Below are positions 8,034 through 14,356 of a DNA stretch of 64,000 nt, piece by piece; position 1 is the first letter of the stretch; every line of letters starts with the position of its first letter. The stretch is from a bacterium (GTDB lineage: Bacteria > Pseudomonadota > Alphaproteobacteria > Micavibrionales > UBA2020), in NCBI GenBank assembly GCA_029945425.1, contig JAQSDV010000007.1:1-64000 (forward strand). Direction: 5' to 3'. The notes under the pieces are model-generated. The model was given only the letters and a program-made list of their open reading frames with translations. It did no database searches and was not told the origin of the DNA. The translations under genes and the position numbers were made by a program.

Positions 8034-8309
8034 ATGGAACGCACAGACCAGCAAGAAAGCGAGTCGGAGGTACGCCTCGCACGAAAAATGGTCGCCAATA
8101 TTTTGTGGCGATCATCGGGGCGATGCCTGCGTCAGGAGGATGGATGGTCACTGGTATCGCTGGAGCATCTTTACCTGGAATTCATGAGCACCTATCCCGA
8201 AGGCGGCCGGCATATTTTCGAAACCGGCATTAACGAGCTCACACGGCTGGGCAAAATCGATCTAGCTCATAAGGAAGGGATACGCGTCGACTTTACAACG
8301 CTCGAGTAA
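8034..8309 (+). CDS. hypothetical protein, 91 aa, possible winged-helix fold
   Basis: Start chosen at ATG 8034 with GGGAG 6 nt upstream; the frame is open to 7920, but that stretch contains the CRP-like site. The sequence is charged with alternating helix and short strand character (LVSLEHLYLEFMSTYP, ETGINELTRLGKIDLAHK), which resembles a small winged-helix or CARD-like domain, but I recognise no family. It is divergent from the peptide/ycaO operon and shares its regulatory spacer, so it may be a regulator, immunity or maturation factor of that locus. Confidence 0.55.
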   Translation: MERTDQQESESEVRLARKMVANILWRSSGRCLRQEDGWSLVSLEHLYLEFMSTYPEGGRHIFETGINELTRLGKIDLAHKEGIRVDFTTLE

Positions 8310-8370
8310 ATATTATTCCCAAACTTATTTAGAGTATCAATTTAACAACTGCGGCTGCCAAGAGGTAACC

Positions 8371-8522
8371 TTGGCGGCTGTGGTAGGGCAAGTACGGAGT
8401 GGCTTCCCTTTCCTCGAATTTCCTGCCCTGAATCCCCGATATCGGGAACTAATCAAGGAGATGGTTGGATTACGACCCAAGGCGGGACTGAAGCAGCACG
8501 GCCTCGCCGAGATACTAGGGGG
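8371..8522 (+). pseudogene. remnant of XRE-type HTH regulator
   Basis: The segment RYRELIKEMVGLRPKAGLKQ and the following HGLAEILG fit the first helices of an XRE/Cro HTH (R-x-x-AGL-x-Q-x-x-LA-x-x-LG). Homology stops at about 8520, where it runs tail-to-tail into a truncated integrase gene. The TTG at 8371 is the only upstream start. Confidence 0.4.
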
Positions 8523-8630
8523 TTATTCCAGACAGCCGAATCGTTCTTGCAGCTTGGCGGGGATAGCAACTCGGAAGTAATAAACGTTACCTCGACGCTG
8601 CTGGTGAACCAGATTGCCATTCTTCGCCAT
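8523..8630 (-). pseudogene. truncated integrase N-terminus next to tRNA-Tyr
   Basis: A 35-codon ORF from ATG 8630 containing GNVYYFRVAIPAKLQERFG, the N-terminal strand typical of phage/island tyrosine recombinases, then an early stop. It lies about 100 nt downstream of tRNA-Tyr in the same orientation, the usual place for an island integrase. No catalytic domain remains. Confidence 0.55.
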
Positions 8631-8729
8631 AGCAAAACCCTCGCTGTACCAAGTTAAGTAGCAGAACGAGAAATGGCCGTTTAAAACGTAAGAGGTTTTG
8701 GAGGTTTTCCAAGGAGAAGCTGGGTAAAA

Positions 8730-8815
8730 TGGTGGAGGGGGAAGGATTTGAACCTTCGAACTCGTAAGAGGGCAGATTTACAGTCTGCTGCCATTGACCA
8801 CTCGGCCACCCCTCC
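8730..8815 (-). tRNA. tRNA-Tyr(GTA)
   Basis: 86 nt including encoded CCA. GGAGGGG/CCCCTCC acceptor stem, anticodon GTA in CAGACTGTAAATCTG, a long class II variable arm and a GTTCGAATCC-type T arm. It marks the edge between the island at the left and the housekeeping block. Confidence 0.97.
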
Positions 8816-8898
8816 ACATCGGTATTTTTCTTTTATGCTTCCGGAAATAAGGCATTTGGTATAGGTTACCGCCATACATCAACGAAAGAAGTAGCTTT

Positions 8899-10563
8899 AT
8901 GTCACAGAACGATAACAAATTCCAGTCAAAAGGCAAAAAATTCGGCGGCGGCGGCAAAGGCCCCCGCAAGCCCGGTGCTGGCGGTTTTGGCAAGAAATTT
9001 GAAGGAGATAGAGGCGGCGCCCGTGGTGGCAGCAAGCCTTACGTGAAACGCGATGGCGCTGGCGGCGGCTTTGGCAGCCGCGACAGCAAACCCCGTTTCG
9101 ACTCCCGTGATTCTGGCGGCGCGAAGCCCCCTTACAAGAAGCGTGAATGGTCGGGTGACCGTCCGGAACGCTCGGGCGGTGGCGGCGACCGTCCCTTTAA
9201 AAAGCCCTATGAACGCCGCGAAGGCGGGTCTGCAGGCGGCGACCGTCCTTATAAAAAGCGCGAATGGTCAAGCGACCGTCCGGCACGCCCGGCGGGTGAA
9301 CGCTCCGAGCGCCCTGCGCGTTCTTTTGACCGTCCTGAACGCTCTGGCGGCGGTGACCGCCCCTTCAAGAAGCCTTTCCGCGAACGTTCCGAAGGCGGCA
9401 GCGACCGTCCCTATCAGAAGCGCGAATGGAGCAGCGATCGTCCGGCTCGCCCGTCCGGCGAGCGCTCCGAGCGCCCTGCGCGTTCTTTTGACCGTCCTGA
9501 ACGCTCGGGCGGTGACCGCCCTGAACGCTCCGATCGTCCGGCACGCTCGTTTGACCGTCCCGAACGCTCCGGTGGCGGCGACCGTCCTTTCAAAAAGCCC
9601 TATGAACGCCGCGAAGGCGGTGGTGGCAGCTTCGAGCGTCGCGGTGGCGGCGGTGGCGGCGGCGGCAAGCCGTTCGGCCATGGCAAAGGTTCGCGTGATT
9701 TTGATAAACGCCCCTCGCGTTCGCGCGATTTCCAGCTGGATGAAGATGCAGTCGCGGCGATGGAGCCGTTGCGCGCTTCCGCTGAAACAGTCGGCCGCCT
9801 GAAATCTGACCGCCCCGGTTACGGATCGCCCTCTTCCGCTTTCCTGTACGGCGTGCATGCCGTGACGGCTGCATTGCGCAACCCCAAGCGCCTGCACCAG
9901 CGACTGATGGTCACGACGAGCGGTTACGAATCCATCCGCGAAGCGTACGAGCAAATGCAGGCCGAAGGCGAAAAACTGCCGCAGCCGATGTTCGTGGAAA
10001 ACGTCGATATCGACCGCCTGCTGCCGCGCGACGCGGTTCACCAGGGCCTGTTGCTCGACGCGCAGCCGCTGGAAGATCCCGATCTGGCCGATTTCCTGCT
10101 GACCGCACCCGACAATGCGAAGATCGTGATGCTGGATCAGGTCACCGACCCGCATAACGTGGGCGCGATTTTGCGCTCCGCCTCGGCATTTGGCGCCATC
10201 GGCGTCATCGTGCAGAAACTCCATGCGCCCGACATCACCGGCACGCTGGCGAAGACAGCGTCCGGCGCGGTCGAGCATGTGCCCGTGTTGCGCGAAGTGA
10301 ACCTCAGCCGCGCGCTGGAACAGCTGAAAAACGCAGGTTTCTTCTGCATCGGCCTTGCCGAAGAGGGCGAGGAAACGATTTCGCAGCTCACCACCACCGG
10401 CAAAGTCTGTCTCGTGATGGGTGCGGAAGGCGACGGCTTGCGCCGCCTTGTCGCGGAAAACTGCGATGTGCTGGCGAAGCTGCCGACCTCGGGCCCGATT
10501 TCGAGCCTGAACGTGTCGAACGCTGCCGCGGTCGCGCTGTATGAACTCATCCGCGCTTCCTGA
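8899..10563 (+). CDS. rlmB: TrmH/SpoU rRNA 2'-O-methyltransferase with long disordered N-terminus
   Basis: 554 aa, against about 250 for typical RlmB. The last 240 residues are complete: substrate-binding FLYGVHAVTAAL (about 313) and the SPOUT knot with DPHNVGAILRSA (about 417), VMGAEGDGLRR and SSLNVSNAAAVALYE. The first 300 residues are a low-complexity Arg/Gly/Ser/Pro/Asp/Lys tract with repeated RPERSGGG-DRPFKKPYERREGG units, predicted disordered and RNA-binding (RGG-like). The family methylates G2251 of 23S rRNA with SAM; the other possibility is a tRNA Gm18-type enzyme. The next gene starts inside its 3' end. Confidence 0.88.
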   Translation: MSQNDNKFQSKGKKFGGGGKGPRKPGAGGFGKKFEGDRGGARGGSKPYVKRDGAGGGFGSRDSKPRFDSRDSGGAKPPYKKREWSGDRPERSGGGGDRPFKKPYERREGGSAGGDRPYKKREWSSDRPARPAGERSERPARSFDRPERSGGGDRPFKKPFRERSEGGSDRPYQKREWSSDRPARPSGERSERPARSFDRPERSGGDRPERSDRPARSFDRPERSGGGDRPFKKPYERREGGGGSFERRGGGGGGGGKPFGHGKGSRDFDKRPSRSRDFQLDEDAVAAMEPLRASAETVGRLKSDRPGYGSPSSAFLYGVHAVTAALRNPKRLHQRLMVTTSGYESIREAYEQMQAEGEKLPQPMFVENVDIDRLLPRDAVHQGLLLDAQPLEDPDLADFLLTAPDNAKIVMLDQVTDPHNVGAILRSASAFGAIGVIVQKLHAPDITGTLAKTASGAVEHVPVLREVNLSRALEQLKNAGFFCIGLAEEGEETISQLTTTGKVCLVMGAEGDGLRRLVAENCDVLAKLPTSGPISSLNVSNAAAVALYELIRAS

Positions 10564-11144
10564 ATTTAAGGTCGAGGGTGCCGTTATCCACCTGCTGGGC
10601 GCGCCCGGCACGGGGAAATACACCATCGCGCAGGAAATGCTGAAGCTGTGCGACATCCGGCTTGTCGACAATCACCTGATCAATAACCCGCTGTTCAGCC
10701 TTGTGCGGCTGGACGGCAAAACGCCCCTGCCCGCGCGTATCTGGGATAACGTCATCAAGATCTGGGATGCTGTCGCCGACACGATGGTGCATATCTCGCC
10801 GCGTGAATTCAGTTTCGTGCTGACGAACGGGTTGTTCGAAGGCGACGACGAAGACCGCAAGCATATGCTGAACATGAAACGCGTGGCGGATGAACGCGGC
10901 GGTATTTACATCCCTGTCCGCCTTTGTCATCACCGATGTCGAAGAACACATCCGCCGCATCACCGCCGCCAACCGCAACGCCCGCATGAAGGAAACCGAT
11001 GCGTCCGCGCCTGCGAAATACGCGTCGCGTGACGTGTTGATAACGGGATTGCCGACCGAACTGACGCTCGACGTCACGCGCCTGTCACCTGCTGACGCGG
11101 CACACCAAATCCTGACCCACGCCCAATCCCTAAAAACTGCGTAA
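10541..11144 (+). pseudogene. P-loop kinase-like gene with internal frameshift
   Basis: The first frame (10541 to about 10915) encodes IHLLGAPGTGKYTIAQEM, a Walker A P-loop, and a conserved NHLINNP segment; the second frame (about 10905 to 11144) continues with FVITDVEEHIRRITAANRNA to the stop. Joining the frames near 10910-10920 gives a coherent protein of about 200 aa. The gene is therefore either frameshifted or carries a sequence error. It overlaps the rlmB end by 23 nt. Function as an AAA/shikimate-kinase-like phosphotransferase is only a fold-level guess. Confidence 0.65.
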
Positions 11145-11239
11145 AATACCGTTGAAATACCACGGTTAATTAGGCCGTCCTTCATGATTCTTTGATAAAT
11201 TGAGAAGGTAGGATTGTGCTTTTTTCAGGGTAGAAAACC

Positions 11240-11734
11240 ATGCCGACCAACGCAGCGCGCGAACCGCTGCTTAAATTTCTGACCAGAACCGAGGTAATGC
11301 TGCCCTTCGCGACCAGCGTTGCGATAGCGGGTTCCTGCAGTTTTCTGTCGATTGCGCTGATGCACAAATATTCGTCTTTCCCGCAGCCTATGCTATGGGC
11401 GACGGGGGTATTGGTGCTAGCGGCGGTAAACATCGCGACCGCCTGCATGCTCGACAGCGAACGCCCGCGGCTGGGTGTTTTCACCATGCCTGCCCTGCTG
11501 GCGATGGCCGGCATCGTGCTGATGTATATTTTCGCACAGAGCGTAAACAGGTATATCACCCAAGTCGGCTACGACTGGCTGTTGCCCTTTGTGATCGCGG
11601 GGCTGGGGCTTTGCTATTGCGGCGTGTTTCTTGAAAAATCGCTGTACCTGAAGGTTGCGATGGCCTTGAGCGGCCTTGCGCTGACCGTGCTGTGGTGCCT
11701 GGGTTCGGCTGACAAGCTGGCGTTGCCGTTCTAG
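11240..11734 (+). CDS. integral membrane protein, about five helices
   Basis: 164 aa with hydrophobic stretches near residues 20-42, 50-70, 80-98, 112-128 and 134-155 and short polar loops. No transport or enzyme motif recognised. It ends 4 nt inside the convergent neighbour's stop. Ordinary codon use suggests a resident gene. Confidence 0.7.
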   Translation: MPTNAAREPLLKFLTRTEVMLPFATSVAIAGSCSFLSIALMHKYSSFPQPMLWATGVLVLAAVNIATACMLDSERPRLGVFTMPALLAMAGIVLMYIFAQSVNRYITQVGYDWLLPFVIAGLGLCYCGVFLEKSLYLKVAMALSGLALTVLWCLGSADKLALPF

Positions 11735-12447
11735 GGCGTCGGCGCCATGCCGCGCGGGCGCGGAAAGCGGTTCATGTTTTCAATCCGGTCGAGCTTCAGC
11801 ATTTCCGCATATTCCATCTTTTCCGCATCGGGCGGCAGACAAGCGGGCGTATCCGTGCCCTTGATATTCGGCACGCGTAAATACCAGTTGCCATCCAGCT
11901 TGATATGGTCGATCGGGTCGCCGCCACGCACGGGGCTGTTCGATGCGAACATAAAGGTATAATAATCGCGCAAGACTCCCGCTTCCTGCCCATCGACACG
12001 CGTGCGGTCTTCGATCGAGGAGTAGCGCACGAAAGACCCGCTATAGCGGCCGGCCGGCATGCTGCGCTCTGGCATGTCGTCGATGCCGAGCGCCGCTTCG
12101 ATGCGCTGCAGTTTCGCTGCGCGGTCCATCAATCCGGCGACGGCGGCGATGTTGAAATGTTCGGGCGAGCCTGCGGGCGGCTGCGCGAAAATGGCATCGA
12201 CGCGTTGTTCGTCATGGCTCATCTGTTTGCGCATGTCCCAGCCTGCGGGCACTTTCGCCTCGTCGTGATAAAGGAACTCGCCCATTTCGTAATGGCCGTC
12301 GCGCAGGCGGCCCCAGACATCGGTTGCGTTATAACGCTCTGTCAGGTTGCGGCGCAGCGATTTCAATTCCGCGCGCGCTTCGTTCACCGTTTCAACGGCG
12401 ACCAGCGACAATCCTTCGGCGCGGAAGTATGTATATTCGGCAGGCAT
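11731..12447 (-). CDS. conserved hypothetical protein, tandem paralogue B
   Basis: 238 aa from ATG 12447 (MPAEYTYFRAEG). It is clearly paralogous to the upstream gene: both share YxYFRAEGxSL at the N-terminus, a FxIxxxAGLxxRAAxxQRxE block in the middle, a SFVRY/RFVRYT segment and a conserved C-terminal WYLRVPN or FYIRVPN followed by PPDA and a DMLK/EMLK-type helix. No family is recognised. One base separates it from the upstream stop, so the two form an operon. No signal peptide. Confidence 0.72.
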   Translation of the reverse strand: MPAEYTYFRAEGLSLVAVETVNEARAELKSLRRNLTERYNATDVWGRLRDGHYEMGEFLYHDEAKVPAGWDMRKQMSHDEQRVDAIFAQPPAGSPEHFNIAAVAGLMDRAAKLQRIEAALGIDDMPERSMPAGRYSGSFVRYSSIEDRTRVDGQEAGVLRDYYTFMFASNSPVRGGDPIDHIKLDGNWYLRVPNIKGTDTPACLPPDAEKMEYAEMLKLDRIENMNRFPRPRGMAPTP

Positions 12448-12448
12448 G

Positions 12449-13165
12449 TCAAATCCCCGGATCGAACGATGCCGCGCGTGTGCGGTTAAAGGCGGCCATG
12501 CGTTCCGCCGCATCGATCTTCAGCATATCGTCATAAGGGATACGCACGGCATCGGGCGGCGTGAATTGCGGGATTTCGGTATCTGCGCGGTTGGGAACGC
12601 GGATATAAAAATCCTCGCCCATTTTTTGGTGCGCAAGCGGGTCGGCGCTCTGCCACGGCCCGCTGATAACGGTTAACAAGCGAAAATCTTCCTGCGCAAC
12701 TTCGCCAGCGGGTTTGTCGCCGCCGCCCAGCATCGTATAGCGCACAAAACGGTCGGAGGTTTTTGCCTTCGCCGCCATATCGCGGAATGGCATCTCGCCG
12801 CTGCCCAGCACATGTTCCAGCCGCTGCTTGCCTGCGGCACGCTCGATCAGGCCTGCGAAATTGGTGATGTAGAAATGATCGGCGGATCCTGCCGCTGGAA
12901 TGGCACGTTCAGGTGCGCCTTCGGTTTGCCTTTCCGGCCGCGTGCTCACCCAGCCTTCGGGCGCGACGGATGGAATGCCGAACTGGAATTCATGGATGGT
13001 GTAGCGCCCTGTCTGGCTATCGAGCCAGCCCGTGACAGAACTTGCGCCGTAACGCTGGCAGAGCAGCCAGCGCATCTCTTCCACTTCCAGCTTTGCTTCG
13101 GCGATGGTGGCAATCGCGGCAAGGCTCGCCCCTTCGGCGCGGAAATAGGAATACTGCGCGGCCAT
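12449..13165 (-). CDS. conserved hypothetical protein, tandem paralogue A
   Basis: 238 aa, starting MAAQYSYFRAEGASL. It has the same layout as paralogue B and the same length, indicating an old tandem duplication with divergence. The central AGLIERAAGKQRLEHVLGSG and the late DFYIRVPNRADTEIP segments are the most conserved parts. No catalytic motif recognised. It follows a possible 59-codon TTG-start ORF by 3 nt. Confidence 0.72.
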   Translation of the reverse strand: MAAQYSYFRAEGASLAAIATIAEAKLEVEEMRWLLCQRYGASSVTGWLDSQTGRYTIHEFQFGIPSVAPEGWVSTRPERQTEGAPERAIPAAGSADHFYITNFAGLIERAAGKQRLEHVLGSGEMPFRDMAAKAKTSDRFVRYTMLGGGDKPAGEVAQEDFRLLTVISGPWQSADPLAHQKMGEDFYIRVPNRADTEIPQFTPPDAVRIPYDDMLKIDAAERMAAFNRTRAASFDPGI

Positions 13166-13168
13166 TAT

Positions 13169-13348
13169 TTACCAGGAACTGCAGTGATAGGAAATTTCAT
13201 GCCCGTCATATTTGCAGGGCGGCTGCGTTTCCGATTTATACGGATGCAGCGTGGTGTCGGGACGGCGCGTGTTTTCGAATTCAGCGTTGTTTCTAACAAT
13301 GGCTGCGCGCGCAAATGCAGCGAGACGTGTCGCGAAATACTGGACCAA
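13169..13348 (-). CDS. possible small protein, 59 aa, TTG start
   Basis: TTG at 13348 with GGAG 8 nt upstream opens a frame reading MVQYFATRLAAFARAAIV, then a polar middle, and ending GHEISYHCSSW. An overlapping ATG frame (start 13398) has less protein-like composition. It stops 3 nt before the paralogue pair and would lead that operon. No family recognised; two Cys in the C-terminal third could bind metal or form a disulfide. Confidence 0.4.
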   Translation of the reverse strand: MVQYFATRLAAFARAAIVRNNAEFENTRRPDTTLHPYKSETQPPCKYDGHEISYHCSSW

Positions 13349-13464
13349 TTAAACTTCTCCGAACTTATGAATAGTGTGTAGGGAAAGCAGTAATCCATAA
13401 GTATGGGCGCGTCAATCCCCCTTCTGGGAATTGATCGAATGGTTAATTTAACAATTACAGATAC

Positions 13465-14253
13465 TTAAAGCGGCTCGAGGATATGCGCATCGATCCGGTG
13501 CAGCACGCTGAAGGTTTCAGGCGCGATTTTCTTCAGCACTTCCAGATGCGCGGCATCGAACTCTGCCACCTTTTCAGGCGGCAATGCGGCGCCTACGCCA
13601 CGGCAGGCACGGATGCGGCCCATCCAGCCTTCGCGGCTGAATTCGATTTTTTCGTCGTAGTTGAAAAACGCGCGCAGGCGGAAATCGGTCAGCGACCATG
13701 CGGGCACGGCGGGGATCGAACCAGACCAGCTATGCGCCGTCCAGTTCGGATTGAATTCGCGCACCAGATCTTCGGTCGCCTGTGCGATCGGATCGAAGCC
13801 GGGCAGCCATGAACAATGGCTGGTCACCAGAACGCCGCCGTCCTTCAACGCCCACAAAACCTGACGGATCACTTCCTGCTGGCGGAAATAGAGCCAGCAC
13901 TGGTTTGCGATCACAACATCGAACATCTTGCTGTCGAAGGGCAGCTTCTCCGCCTCGCCGACGCGGAAGTCGATTTTCACGCGCGCTTCTTCGGCGGCCT
14001 TTTTCGCGTAAGCAATTTGTTCTTCGGAAACATCGATGCCGCTTACCGCCGCGCCGCGCTGCGCGAAGCGGATCGCCATCGCGCCCGTGCCAGTGCCGAG
14101 GTCGAGCAATGACTGCCCGTTCAACCCGACCTTGAAGGTGCGCATGTAATCGAAAAAGCTGTCGGGCTGGCCGACGCGGTATTTCGCGTAATCTTCAGAC
14201 GTTTTACCCCAGTCGATCGTATTGCCGGGGTCGGTCGCGCTGATGCCGTGCAT
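13465..14253 (-). CDS. class I SAM-dependent methyltransferase
   Basis: 262 aa. SAM-binding motif I is LLDLGTGTGAMAIRFA (about 50-65), followed by the acidic end of beta 2 in VSGIDVSEEQ and motif post II in FDVVIANQCWLYF. This is the UbiE/Methyltransf_11 type fold. The substrate cannot be told from sequence; small-molecule methylation is most likely. Transcribed alone, divergent from polA with about 100 nt between. Confidence 0.85.
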   Translation of the reverse strand: MHGISATDPGNTIDWGKTSEDYAKYRVGQPDSFFDYMRTFKVGLNGQSLLDLGTGTGAMAIRFAQRGAAVSGIDVSEEQIAYAKKAAEEARVKIDFRVGEAEKLPFDSKMFDVVIANQCWLYFRQQEVIRQVLWALKDGGVLVTSHCSWLPGFDPIAQATEDLVREFNPNWTAHSWSGSIPAVPAWSLTDFRLRAFFNYDEKIEFSREGWMGRIRACRGVGAALPPEKVAEFDAAHLEVLKKIAPETFSVLHRIDAHILEPL

Positions 14254-14356
14254 ATCTGGATTTTCCCTTGTCGAATCGTCCTAAAAAACCTATACAAGAC
14301 AAAAGGTTATGTCAACGCCATCCGTTGCTTGACCAGGCAGGCAAGGGCTTTATTTT

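Noticed and set aside
9268..10671. 467-codon minus-strand ORF opposite rlmB
   Set aside because: Shadow of the repetitive GC-rich rlmB gene; no ribosome site and no family-like sequence.
13165..13398. 77-aa ATG ORF before the paralogue pair
   Set aside because: Less protein-like than the overlapping TTG frame and it runs into the next start codon.
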